A stretch of 64,000 bases of DNA from NCBI GenBank assembly GCA_934098395.1, contig CAKOOM010000004.1, positions 88,691 to 152,690 on the forward strand, written 5' to 3'. Shown here one piece after another: positions 8,180 to 17,866 of the stretch (within the stretch, counting starts at the first letter, position 1; the number at the start of each line of letters is the position of its first letter). Made by a program: the position numbers and the translations under genes. This DNA is from an uncultured Bacilli bacterium. GTDB lineage: Bacteria; Bacillota_I; Bacilli_A; RF39; UBA660. The notes below the pieces were generated by a model that saw only the letters and a list, made by a program, of their open reading frames with translations, was not told the DNA's origin and made no database searches.

Positions 8180-9688
8180 TTATTTAATGGATTTTAATAT
8201 ACTATTACTTTCTTTTATAAATTTTATTTGATTTTCGGTTATGTTATTTTTTTTCATTAGTTCTGCTAGAATTATTATATTGATATTGTTTATCAAGGTA
8301 TTGATATTATCTTCTTCAAGCATTTCTTTAGTTAATTTAAAACCAATTAAATTATATTTATCTATAATAATTAGAGGGATATCTTTTTCGTCTTTAATCC
8401 AAATATTATTGATTAAATTTATATATGGATAGTATGTTATATTAGAAATTTTTAATAGTTCTTCTTCAATTACCATATCTTTTTCTTTTGTTAATTCAAT
8501 TAAGTAGTTATAATTTGATAATGATAGCTCTAAGATATCTAATATAGTGCTTGATTCATTTAGTTTTGAGACTTTTTCTTTAAAGTAATTTTTTTCTAAC
8601 TCTTCATATAGTTTTGTTAACTCAATTATTTGACTGTTAATTAAATTATTGTAGTAATCGAGTTTTTTGGTTTTATTTTTCGAAATTAACTTTTGAATTT
8701 TTTTGTTTTCTTTAAATAATGATTTTTCTTTTTTAATTATTTCTTTTTTAGTTTTTAAATATATGTCTTTATACTTATCTTTTTCATTATATATATTTTT
8801 AATATCAATAATTAAATAATTTAATGATAGGTATGCCCTATATTCATATAATATATGACTAAGATTTATTATATCTGTTAGAGGCATTTCTTCATTGTCA
8901 TATAAATTTTCTTTTATTTTGTTTACTTTATCACTAGTATAGTCAGTAATATTATATTTATTATTTATGAAGTTACTAATAATATTATATTTGCTATTTT
9001 CAATTAATTCTTCAGAATCTTTTAACAAGTTTTGATACATTTCTTTGATTTTATTTTCAACTAAACTATTTTTAACTTTATCATAGTATTCATTAAATTT
9101 CTTTTGATATTGATAATATAAATATTTGAAGTTTAGAGCTATATGATAAATTATATTAGGACATTTCCAATAAATATTTTCAAAAAATGTTTTAAATTCT
9201 TCGAGATATGATTTGTTTGATGTATCAGTTGTTAATAATTTATTCATATAAATATATGAGTAATAACTATATGTAAAATCAGATAATTCTAAGTTGATGT
9301 TTGCTTGTTTAAAAATAGCAATAGCTTTCATAATATTATCGTTTACTTCTTCCAATTCAATTGTATAGTAATGGCATAATTTATATAAAATTATGTCTAA
9401 ATTACTTTTTTCGTATGGGGAGTTGTTATCATTAATTATGATTAAATTAGGTTTTATTTGTTTTAATTGTTCAGTAATTTGAACCGATTGTTCATATGGC
9501 TTTATCGACAAGTATTGTTTATTTCTTTTAGAAATCTCTTCGATTATTTCAGTTAAATCTTTTTCATAAGTTTCTTTCAATTCAGAAACTTTTGTTTTAT
9601 ATGTTTTGAGATTTTTTTCATTATTTTTAGGAAGTGCATTTAGCACTTCCTTGTGAGTTTCTATGTTTTTTATGTATTCTTCTTTCAT
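8180..9688 (-). CDS. Lys/Glu-rich helical protein, 502 residues, unknown
   Basis: No signal peptide or membrane segment is visible. The sequence is strongly helical with coiled-coil-like stretches at about residues 1-60, 195-230 and 310-375 (for example KEIIKKEKSLFKENKKIQKL), so it is probably cytoplasmic. It starts at an ATG overlapping the stop of a 36-codon gene (ATGA), indicating translational coupling. It is co-directional with the giant surface protein and the pseudo-SipW gene. I see no known family; a cytoplasmic assembly or regulatory partner is only a guess. Confidence 0.7.
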   Translation of the reverse strand: MKEEYIKNIETHKEVLNALPKNNEKNLKTYKTKVSELKETYEKDLTEIIEEISKRNKQYLSIKPYEQSVQITEQLKQIKPNLIIINDNNSPYEKSNLDIILYKLCHYYTIELEEVNDNIMKAIAIFKQANINLELSDFTYSYYSYIYMNKLLTTDTSNKSYLEEFKTFFENIYWKCPNIIYHIALNFKYLYYQYQKKFNEYYDKVKNSLVENKIKEMYQNLLKDSEELIENSKYNIISNFINNKYNITDYTSDKVNKIKENLYDNEEMPLTDIINLSHILYEYRAYLSLNYLIIDIKNIYNEKDKYKDIYLKTKKEIIKKEKSLFKENKKIQKLISKNKTKKLDYYNNLINSQIIELTKLYEELEKNYFKEKVSKLNESSTILDILELSLSNYNYLIELTKEKDMVIEEELLKISNITYYPYINLINNIWIKDEKDIPLIIIDKYNLIGFKLTKEMLEEDNINTLINNINIIILAELMKKNNITENQIKFIKESNSILKSIK

Positions 9689-9795
9689 GATTTATCACCT
9701 AATTCATTATCTAAATATTTTATAAAATCTTCTAGTGTTTTGACAAGTTCAATTAACTCTAAGTCGGTTAATTCTTCAATATTTTTCTTTGTCAT
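9685..9795 (-). CDS. Small 36-residue protein, coupled to the downstream gene
   Basis: It reads MTKKNIEELTDLELIELV and continues to ...DNELGDKS, a highly charged amphipathic helix with heptad-like Leu/Ile spacing. It has a strong ribosome site (GAAAGGAGTTAT) and its TGA overlaps the ATG of the 502-residue gene by four bases. The gap from the giant gene's stop is 11 bp. It may be a real micro-protein or a leader peptide that loads ribosomes onto the next gene. Confidence 0.6.
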   Translation of the reverse strand: MTKKNIEELTDLELIELVKTLEDFIKYLDNELGDKS

Positions 9796-9806
9796 ATAAC
9801 TCCTTT

Positions 9807-12800
9807 CTACTTAATGATAATATATTGGTATGTTTCTCCGATATAATTATTATCATCATATAACATTACTACCAAACGGTAAGTTCCGGTTTTTAGATTT
9901 TCCTTAAAATTGAAAGTATAATTTATTTTAGCAACAGGATTTGTTGATAGAGTATATTCTTTTGATTTATTTGTCGATGGTAATGTTTGATTTATATAAT
10001 CGGCTAAATCAACATCAACATATATGTTATTATAAATACTATCATAGTTTCTTCTTTGAAGTTTAACTCTAAGATTAGCATTCGGAAGTTCTGATAAGTA
10101 CTCGGTTGTAAAGGTATAAACGTTATTTTTATAGCTTGTATGTCCTGTTATTTTATCTATAAACATAAATTCATCTTTAGCACTAGTTTTTAATCCATAT
10201 GGGGTATCTATTATTTTTACTTTTATTTCTAATTTTTTAACATCGTTTTCTGATTCGTAATAAATTCCATCATATGAACCAAACGATTCGATTAAAATAG
10301 TATACTCTCCACTAGATAGGTTACTCTTTTCGGTATTGAGTTTTATTTTTGATTTAGCATTTGCTATTTTATCTGCTATTTTTATTCTCGTTGTGCCATC
10401 ATACCTTGGAAAATATTTATTGCCATTGTATTCAAAATTTATTCCAAATAAATCTTGCGCACTTAATAGATTATTATTGCTATCATAGATAGATATTTTT
10501 ATTCCTAATTTTTCATCATCAAATGTTGTATCATATACAGTATTAGAGTCTTTCTTTTGTTGAACAAAATTTGAATAAATTGTTAAATCAGTACTTTGTC
10601 CTTGATATAATGGATTTTTACTATTTGTACCTTCAAGCTCAATTGCAGCATTACTTTGGGTGTAAACATTATATTTTAGAGTTTGTTGTTCAATACCTAG
10701 GACACTAATTAAAGTTTGTTCGTCAGCATTTCGTAATTCAATTAGCAAACTAGCATCTGTTATATCATTTAAAATGTTAGCTTCTTTAAAATCTACGTTA
10801 AATATAAATTCTTCTTCAGCTTTATTGTTATTATAATAGATAGAATTATAATATTCATCATTATAATTATTACTTGGACTAGTACTACCCATTTTGACAA
10901 ATTTCGATAATTGATATGAAGTTTCACCATATCTATTATATTCAATTAGTGAATTGTCATAATCTTCTTGTTTTATTACGTAGTAGTAATATATTGGATT
11001 ATCTTGGTCGTGTAAATCTATCATGGTAATTGTTGTATCTACCGGAAAGACAAATGATGATACGAGGCTTCGGTGATATCCTTCTTTGTATGGGGTTTTA
11101 TCTGAATTCATGTATAGTGAGTAGTATGTACTAAAACTACTTCTTGCAGTGATATTTACTTTACTGGTTGCAAACATTTCATATTTTTTTCCTTGGGTTA
11201 TTGTTCCTTCATAATCATTGGTGTTATATAAGGCTTTTGATAAGTTTACAACGATGTTTATTCTTTCTACTTCATTATTTAAATCATCTATTGGAGTTAT
11301 TGCTACAAGGGATATTGTTACGCTACCCATATCACCACTGTTTATTAGATTTTTGGAGTGATACAAATAAAATACTAGGGCTGGAACGTTATTTAAGTTT
11401 TCTCTTAAATAGTCTTTTGTTCCTGTTACTGCAATATCTCCTTCAGTTACAAAGTTTGTGCTTCCATTTACCAACCAGCCTGATTGACCGCTTTTCATAT
11501 TTAGACCAAATGTTGTGTCGGCTTCTTCTTCTGTTTTAGCAACTCTATCAATTTTAGTATAATCTACTAATTTAATGTTAGGATCTAAGGCACTGTAACT
11601 TACGCCAAGAACAGAGAATGTTGTATTTGGTGATGTATGGTTAATTAGTGGAACTTCTTGAGCTCCAAGGGTTGAATATTTTGATGCAGTTAATGATATT
11701 TCGTAGGAAGCTACGACTTCACCAATTGACCACATATAAAATTCGGTGTCTGCTGGGGTTGGCTCAATATATTTAATTGTTATGGCATCAGCCGACTCGT
11801 TGCCATAATTTGAATAAAAGCCATCTTTAGTTATGTCATGATTTTGACTATGTTTTCCAAGAACATAACTACCATTATCAAAGTAGTATAAGTCACCGCT
11901 TGAGATAGCTTGTCCGTTGTTGTAGTCATCATACATGGCTGTTATAATATTATCATTTCGATCAAATGAATACATTCCAAAGAAGGTCATACCTACGACG
12001 TCTCCATAGACAGTAACACTTTCGTTTTTAGCTATGTTTAAATTTTCACCAGCATACATGTAAATTCTATTATTTGTATTTCTAGTTAGAGTGTTTGAAT
12101 CTGGATCAATGGTAACTTGTGATGTAACTTCTTTGCCATCTATATCGACAACACTATTGAATTTTTTTAGAAGATTAGCTCCTTTTCGTAAATATAATGT
12201 ACTAGAATTCTTTAGTTTTAATTCATCTATTCTACTTAGTGTAAATAAAACATTTGAATATTCATTTGTTCTATCTGTTGCCCCAGCTAGAGCAATGTAT
12301 GAATTATCTAATGTTACAGTTGTTGCTCTTTGGATAGAAATATTTCTTTTAATTGAAGTTTTTGTTCCATAGTTTTTAATATTAATATAACTAAATCCTT
12401 CGGTAGATGAAGCATTACCACTACCAAAGATTGAACCGTTTATGTTAAAACTTGTATGATTTTTGGCATCGATATTTATATTTATTCCTTTGGTTACACT
12501 AATGAAAGAGAAGTCGTAATTTTCACTACCACTGGCATTAGCTTCACCACCGCCAAATACGGTTCCGCCAATATTTATATCACTTATTATTAAATCTTTA
12601 TTTGTAATTGCATTAGCTCCGATGTTTACTGTTGTTATTCCATATAGAGTTGAGGTATTTGCTCCACCGTATACGTTTTTACCAACTGTAGCTCCAGCAA
12701 TATTAACAACACCTGTTGAATCATTATTTTGTTTTGTACCTGTTTCGGCAGCATTGCCACCACCGAACACATGATTTGTTACATTGGTATTATTTTCTAT

Positions 12801-15800
12801 ATCAAGATTAGTATTTCCTTTTACTATAGCTTTGGCTCCATTACCGCCAGCATAAATACTATTATTTACTTTTGTTGATGATACGAGTAATTTGGTATTT
12901 TTATCGACGATGGCTTCATTTCCACCACCATAGATTGAAGTTGCTGTTATGTTATATGTTTTAACATTGGTATTTCCTATGACCATTCCTAAATTACCGC
13001 CACCATAAATGTTGGTAACTTTTGTGTTGTCTTCAACAATTGTTGTGGTATTTCCATTTACTTTAGCTAGATTTTGTTCACCTGTGGTATCTCCTGAGAC
13101 GATGGATTCGGCACCATTACCACCACCATAGATGTTTTCAATGTTTGATTTTGACACTGCTGTGGTAGTATTACCAATTGTTTCAGCAGCATTGCCACCG
13201 CCATAGATTGAAGTTGCTGTTACATTATTTACTTTTAGGGAGATGGTGTCTGCTGTTACGGCAGTGCCGACGCTAGCCTTGTTACCGGCTCCATAGATGT
13301 CTTTTGAAATATTAGAATCTTTAATAGTTGAATCTATTTTTCCTAAAACTTTTCCAAGATTTCCACCACCATAAATGTTACCATTTACATTGGTATTTTC
13401 TTCGACAACCATAGTTATATCTTTGTTTACTTCAGCTAGATTTCCACCACCATAAATATTACCTGCTACTGAACTAGTACCAATTGTTGAACTTGATATA
13501 TTCATAGTTACGGTATCAATTGATGCTTCATCGCCACCGCCATAGATATTACCATAGATGTTTGTATTTTTTATATCTATTGATGAGGTTTTGGTTGTTG
13601 CTTTTTTTCCACCGCCATAAATATTTTGTATGTTTCCTAAAGTTAAATTAATATGTGTATTATCAGTTTGCCCTCCTTGGTTATTTCCGCCATATATGTC
13701 TCCCAAATCTTGTTGATTTACATATTTATTTCCTGATGAGTCAGTACCAATAAAATAATATCCGTATATTTTAAAGTCATTATATTCGACTTCTGAGTGA
13801 ATATGAAAGTCAAATTCAAGGGTATTGTTAGCGGTTATTGGATTTGTTCCCCAATATTGATTATCTTGATTAATATAGTATCCCAAAGAAATTTCACTTA
13901 TTTTAGCTGAGGACCAGTTGTTACCAATAAATCCTTTGCTAGTAAGGATGTATAGGGACCATGTTGTGATATCTGTTTGACTAGTATTTTTAATACTTAC
14001 ACTGATTTTTTCGGATGATTTATAATCTGTTGCTTGAGAATTGTGTTGATCACTTTGTGAATATCCGATATTTAGTTGAATTGATTCATTAACATTACTG
14101 TTTAAGTTTTTTATGTAACTATCTGGTACGGAGCCACTCATATTTGCTCCACCATAGACTTTATTGATTTTAGTTGATCCAAGGGAAACATTAGTAGTTT
14201 TGGTAGTTCCGGCTTCATTACCACTGCCATATAAATTATCAATACTTCCATAGTAGGCGTTAACGTTAGTTGTTTCTGTTTCAGCTTTTAGTCCTCCACC
14301 GTAAACATTTTTTGAGTATCCACCATTAAAGTTTATGTTAGTAGTTTTGGCTATTCCTCCTTGATTGTTTCCACCATATATATTTGTCGCAAACCCAGAT
14401 TCGATGGATATATTAGTTGTTGGAACATCTCCTTGCAAATTAGAGCCACCAAAGACATTTTCGACAGTTGACTTTAGGGTTACGTTGGTATTATCGGTTA
14501 CTGATGCAGATTCACCACCGCCATAGACAGTATTTATTTTTCCACCATTAATTATTACATTGGTTACTGCGGTTGTTCCTCCTTGGTTGTTACCTCCATA
14601 TATGGTATTTGCATTTCCACTTGTTGTAGTAACATTGGATTGACTAACTTCGCCTTTTAAGTTGGAACCTCCGAATATTTTATTTGATGTTCCTCCTTGT
14701 AAATATACGTTTGTTTCTTTAGCAGATGTTTCGTTGCCTCCGCCAAAGGTATTAGTGACAGTTCCACCATTTAGATATACTTCTAATTTGCCATTCGGTG
14801 TTCCACTTTTATCGTTTCCTCCATAGACATTGTTGATTGTTCCGTCGTTTATAGTTACTGTGGCATTTCCTAGTACATATGGAGTATATGTTTCATTACC
14901 TTGTCCTCCTCCAAAGACATTATTTATTATTCCTTTATTAATGGTAACTGCGGTATTAGTACTTGATACATTTTGACTGTTAGTTATACCATTTACGGTA
15001 CCATACGCACTTCCACCATAAACTGATTCATTGATTATTGGGGTATATTTACTTTGATTATCACCAATTGTTATATTAATATCGTCTCTTACGTACGTTC
15101 CGACTTTGGTACCAGATATTCCTCCACGGCCACCGCCATAGACGGAAGAACCAATTTCGCCACCATATATTCCAATGGAAACACTACCATATATTTTTCC
15201 TTGATCATCACTTCCACCATAAATTGACTGAGCGACGGTTCCATTATACATTTTTATGTCTATTTTAGTATTTTTACTGGCACTACCGGCACCATTACTT
15301 TTTCCGCCACCATAGACGGAACCGTTAATTAATCCATTATTTATGATAATTGTTGATTTAGAAGTGTTTGATGTACTACTTACACCAGTAGCTCCATAGT
15401 TTCCACCACCATAAACATTTTTATTTATTGTAGCTAGTTCATCAATTATGATTGTTGAATTGTCATTTGAGCCAATTGTTGATGAACCACTTTTTCCATT
15501 GCCAATACCAAATACATTACCAGCACTAGCTCCATATATTTCTGAATTGTTATTAATGTATTCTTCTTTACCTATTATGGCTTTTCCACCAACGTAGATA
15601 TATGAGCTACCATTTACGGTACCATCACCATTACTACCTTTATATCCGTTTGAACCTCCAAAAACACTGTAATTAACTGTTCCGCCAGTTACACCAATGA
15701 TTCTGTTACCATAGGTTGCTGTTTCTCCAGCACCGCCGATTATAATATCAACTTCACCACCGGTCATATAGATAGATGTATCATTTCTACTACTTCTTGA

Positions 15801-17759
15801 TGAGCCAGCTAAAGGTCCACCAATTAGATTATAAATATATCCACCATCCACTTTTACTCTTGATGGTGCATAATGGGTTCCACCATATCTACCGCCAACA
15901 TATATTCCAGTGGTGTAATCATATTTACTACTACCAATTGTTCCGCTTAAAACATTTAAGTCAAAAGCATAGTCGTTATTGGTAGTGCTGCTATTGGTTG
16001 AGTATATATTATTCCCCCAACTTCCAGATGCACAATAGTAGATATCTAGGTTTGTATTATCTTTTTTTACACGATCATAATCATTTCCATATACTGATTT
16101 ATTGTTTATGTAGTTAGCTGATGAACCATAACTTGAAGCACCAGTTGATAATGAGATAGAGCTATATATACCACTTTCAACGACTAATTTATATTTTGTT
16201 GGATTATTATTTCCACCAGTTGTACTACCATTTCCGGCGACGATGGCTCTAAAGTTTGGTCTAGTTCCATTTTTGCCAATGCCTCTACCTATTTTTACAT
16301 TATGATATCTGCCAAACAATACTCCCGAAGTAGTTGTCCCACTTGGTGCGTTATAGTTAGTTAATCTACCATTATAATAAACGATAAGATTTTCTATTGT
16401 AACATTGCTATAACAATTTACGGCAGAACTGGCAGTCCAGGTTGCATTATATGATGAACCGTTGTTAATTCCGGTTAAAGTAAAATCTTTGGTAGCACTG
16501 CTACTCCATGTGTTAGAAATATCTTGATTTAATACTAAGATATTAATATCTTTAGTTACTAAATAATAATAATTTCTTTTATAATCAAATATTTCTTCTT
16601 CTCCGGAGTCTTTGTAATAATTAATTAAACGATAATACTCACATGTGTTACTATTACATGTTCCACTTGAGTTATAATTACCACTAGCATCATAGTATCC
16701 AGCAATTGATTCGTTTCTTGTAAGTTCTACTTTTTCAAAGTAGTTAGACATGTTTTTGTTTTGATAATCTGGTTCGATTACAACTTCATCAATTGGCCTT
16801 TCTACTTTGCTATTATCAACTTCAGTCATTCTACCATTTACAACTTGATAATATACGGCATTTTCGTCAAATACTTCACTTTCTATTTTTTCATACATCG
16901 TGCACGTTCCAAACCACGTTTGACATGAACCACTGGTTTGTAATACTCCACTAGAATTGTAGTATCCAGAATAACTATCATTACGTCTTAATTCAACAGA
17001 ATGAAAGTATCCCTTCATATCTAAATCGCCATATATGTAAGTTACTACTTCTAATTTTTTCATACCATTATTATATAAATTACTTATGGCATTATTAAAG
17101 TTATTGTTTACTAATTCTACGTTAGCTTCAATCCAGTTGGCATTAAAAGTTATTTCTAGTTTTTCTGGTTTGCCATCTTTATAGGTTACTGGGATTTTTG
17201 CTTTTCTTTCATAGTAATCATTGTCATACATTAAAGAGGCTTTTTGATACTTAGTAGTCCAACCATTAAAACCCATACCATTTGGTCTATCAGTGAATGG
17301 ATTATCAATAAGATCAATTATTACATAATCATCTGATGTATCAGTAGTATTATTGGTATTTACTACTAGTGTTTTATAATAAATGTATGTATCTTGTCTT
17401 TCTGATAGAGATACATATCCTTTTTTGTTATTTTCTATATTTGTACTGGAATAAGTAATTTTTACTTGTATTAAATTACTATCGTTATAAATATTTTTGT
17501 TTTCTGTTGTAGGAAGTGTTCCATCATTTTCTGTATAATTAAGTCCTGTATAGTAATAATAATCATTTTCTAGATCATTAACGTAAACAGTATTTCCATA
17601 TATTCCGCTTTCTTTGTAATCTGAATCATTGGTAAATTCTAATAAATGATCACCATATGTTATAAAATAAGCGGTATTTCCAAGTATTAATATTAGTATT
17701 AAAGAAAGAATTGATAGAAGACGATATTTGTTTTTTATCTTGTATTTAATTATCTTCAT
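9807..17759 (-). CDS. Giant secreted repeat protein, 2650 residues, YGGG beta-solenoid
   Basis: An N-terminal signal or anchor lies at residues 12-33 (LLSILSLILILILGNTAYF). Around 130-210 is a segment resembling a Listeria-Bacteroides repeat (FNGWTT then ITFNANW). Two copies of a roughly 90-residue module follow at about 248-400; each has YF..VEL.RN.S..GYY and a short Cys-containing stretch. A beta-helix-like part leads into about 33 copies of (I/V)(Y/F)GGGN-type motifs at residues 697-1786, interrupted at about 1210-1353 by a domain resembling a cellulose-binding module. The rest, to 2650, is beta-rich and ends in Ig-like segments (GTYRLVVMLYDD). There is no LPxTG, SLH or LysM anchor. It has its own promoter and AAGGAGG ribosome site. 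Adhesin or matrix scaffold is the likely role. Confidence 0.85.
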   Translation of the reverse strand: MKIIKYKIKNKYRLLSILSLILILILGNTAYFITYGDHLLEFTNDSDYKESGIYGNTVYVNDLENDYYYYTGLNYTENDGTLPTTENKNIYNDSNLIQVKITYSSTNIENNKKGYVSLSERQDTYIYYKTLVVNTNNTTDTSDDYVIIDLIDNPFTDRPNGMGFNGWTTKYQKASLMYDNDYYERKAKIPVTYKDGKPEKLEITFNANWIEANVELVNNNFNNAISNLYNNGMKKLEVVTYIYGDLDMKGYFHSVELRRNDSYSGYYNSSGVLQTSGSCQTWFGTCTMYEKIESEVFDENAVYYQVVNGRMTEVDNSKVERPIDEVVIEPDYQNKNMSNYFEKVELTRNESIAGYYDASGNYNSSGTCNSNTCEYYRLINYYKDSGEEEIFDYKRNYYYLVTKDINILVLNQDISNTWSSSATKDFTLTGINNGSSYNATWTASSAVNCYSNVTIENLIVYYNGRLTNYNAPSGTTTSGVLFGRYHNVKIGRGIGKNGTRPNFRAIVAGNGSTTGGNNNPTKYKLVVESGIYSSISLSTGASSYGSSANYINNKSVYGNDYDRVKKDNTNLDIYYCASGSWGNNIYSTNSSTTNNDYAFDLNVLSGTIGSSKYDYTTGIYVGGRYGGTHYAPSRVKVDGGYIYNLIGGPLAGSSRSSRNDTSIYMTGGEVDIIIGGAGETATYGNRIIGVTGGTVNYSVFGGSNGYKGSNGDGTVNGSSYIYVGGKAIIGKEEYINNNSEIYGASAGNVFGIGNGKSGSSTIGSNDNSTIIIDELATINKNVYGGGNYGATGVSSTSNTSKSTIIINNGLINGSVYGGGKSNGAGSASKNTKIDIKMYNGTVAQSIYGGSDDQGKIYGSVSIGIYGGEIGSSVYGGGRGGISGTKVGTYVRDDINITIGDNQSKYTPIINESVYGGSAYGTVNGITNSQNVSSTNTAVTINKGIINNVFGGGQGNETYTPYVLGNATVTINDGTINNVYGGNDKSGTPNGKLEVYLNGGTVTNTFGGGNETSAKETNVYLQGGTSNKIFGGSNLKGEVSQSNVTTTSGNANTIYGGNNQGGTTAVTNVIINGGKINTVYGGGESASVTDNTNVTLKSTVENVFGGSNLQGDVPTTNISIESGFATNIYGGNNQGGIAKTTNINFNGGYSKNVYGGGLKAETETTNVNAYYGSIDNLYGSGNEAGTTKTTNVSLGSTKINKVYGGANMSGSVPDSYIKNLNSNVNESIQLNIGYSQSDQHNSQATDYKSSEKISVSIKNTSQTDITTWSLYILTSKGFIGNNWSSAKISEISLGYYINQDNQYWGTNPITANNTLEFDFHIHSEVEYNDFKIYGYYFIGTDSSGNKYVNQQDLGDIYGGNNQGGQTDNTHINLTLGNIQNIYGGGKKATTKTSSIDIKNTNIYGNIYGGGDEASIDTVTMNISSSTIGTSSVAGNIYGGGNLAEVNKDITMVVEENTNVNGNIYGGGNLGKVLGKIDSTIKDSNISKDIYGAGNKASVGTAVTADTISLKVNNVTATSIYGGGNAAETIGNTTTAVSKSNIENIYGGGNGAESIVSGDTTGEQNLAKVNGNTTTIVEDNTKVTNIYGGGNLGMVIGNTNVKTYNITATSIYGGGNEAIVDKNTKLLVSSTKVNNSIYAGGNGAKAIVKGNTNLDIENNTNVTNHVFGGGNAAETGTKQNNDSTGVVNIAGATVGKNVYGGANTSTLYGITTVNIGANAITNKDLIISDINIGGTVFGGGEANASGSENYDFSFISVTKGININIDAKNHTSFNINGSIFGSGNASSTEGFSYINIKNYGTKTSIKRNISIQRATTVTLDNSYIALAGATDRTNEYSNVLFTLSRIDELKLKNSSTLYLRKGANLLKKFNSVVDIDGKEVTSQVTIDPDSNTLTRNTNNRIYMYAGENLNIAKNESVTVYGDVVGMTFFGMYSFDRNDNIITAMYDDYNNGQAISSGDLYYFDNGSYVLGKHSQNHDITKDGFYSNYGNESADAITIKYIEPTPADTEFYMWSIGEVVASYEISLTASKYSTLGAQEVPLINHTSPNTTFSVLGVSYSALDPNIKLVDYTKIDRVAKTEEEADTTFGLNMKSGQSGWLVNGSTNFVTEGDIAVTGTKDYLRENLNNVPALVFYLYHSKNLINSGDMGSVTISLVAITPIDDLNNEVERINIVVNLSKALYNTNDYEGTITQGKKYEMFATSKVNITARSSFSTYYSLYMNSDKTPYKEGYHRSLVSSFVFPVDTTITMIDLHDQDNPIYYYYVIKQEDYDNSLIEYNRYGETSYQLSKFVKMGSTSPSNNYNDEYYNSIYYNNNKAEEEFIFNVDFKEANILNDITDASLLIELRNADEQTLISVLGIEQQTLKYNVYTQSNAAIELEGTNSKNPLYQGQSTDLTIYSNFVQQKKDSNTVYDTTFDDEKLGIKISIYDSNNNLLSAQDLFGINFEYNGNKYFPRYDGTTRIKIADKIANAKSKIKLNTEKSNLSSGEYTILIESFGSYDGIYYESENDVKKLEIKVKIIDTPYGLKTSAKDEFMFIDKITGHTSYKNNVYTFTTEYLSELPNANLRVKLQRRNYDSIYNNIYVDVDLADYINQTLPSTNKSKEYTLSTNPVAKINYTFNFKENLKTGTYRLVVMLYDDNNYIGETYQYIIIK
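12400..15672 (-). repeat. Coding repeat array: about 33 (I/V)(Y/F)GGGN units
   Basis: Hand count of YGGG/FGGS-type motifs between VFGGSNG (near 15660) and IFGSGNAS (near 12420). Spacing is about 20-40 residues and each unit is followed by a variable strand ending in T.(V/I). The DNA shows as repeated CCACCGCCATA-like blocks on the plus strand. Units differ enough that this is an old, diversified array, probably one solenoid coil per unit. Confidence 0.85.
13700..14130 (-). other. Domain inserted in the YGGG array, resembling a carbohydrate-binding module
   Basis: Roughly residues 1210-1353 of the giant protein lack YGGG motifs. They read as a beta-sandwich with SVSIKNTSQTDITTWSLYI, NNWSSAKIS and YWGTNPITANNTLEF. 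The spaced Trp residues and N.(S/T)...W pattern resemble CBM2/CBM3-type cellulose-binding domains. The match is by eye only. Confidence 0.4.
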
Positions 17760-17780
17760 TCGAATACCTCCTTTATTATG

Positions 17781-17821
17781 TATACTATATTTAGTATATC
17801 ATATTATGTATTTTATGTAAA
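17781..17821 (-). promoter_or_regulatory. Promoter of the giant surface protein gene with inverted repeat
   Basis: On the minus strand, TTTACA (17816-17821), a 17-bp spacer and TATACT (17793-17798) with extended TGA. TATACT and the following AGTATA (arms 17793-17798 and 17781-17786) form an inverted repeat over the start region; TAGTA follows the -10. The spacing to the ATG at 17759 fits a short leader. Confidence 0.65.
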
Positions 17822-17844
17822 TTAAATTAATGTTGGATATAAAG

Positions 17845-17866
17845 AAAAAAAGCGGTATATCCGCTT
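17845..17866 (-). terminator. Intrinsic terminator after the 340-residue TasA-like gene
   Basis: The stem AAGCGG/CCGCTT with a TATAT loop overlaps the stop codon and is followed by a long T-run on the minus strand. It separates this unit from the giant gene. Confidence 0.85.

Noticed and set aside
12400..15672. Repeated CCACCGCCATA blocks as a possible CRISPR or minisatellite
   Set aside because: They are in-frame codons for YGGG in one long gene, with irregular spacing and no spacers.
11168..15985. Plus-strand open frames opposite the giant gene (for example 11168-11539, 15776-15985)
   Set aside because: They are shadows of the repetitive coding strand; no ribosome sites and odd composition.
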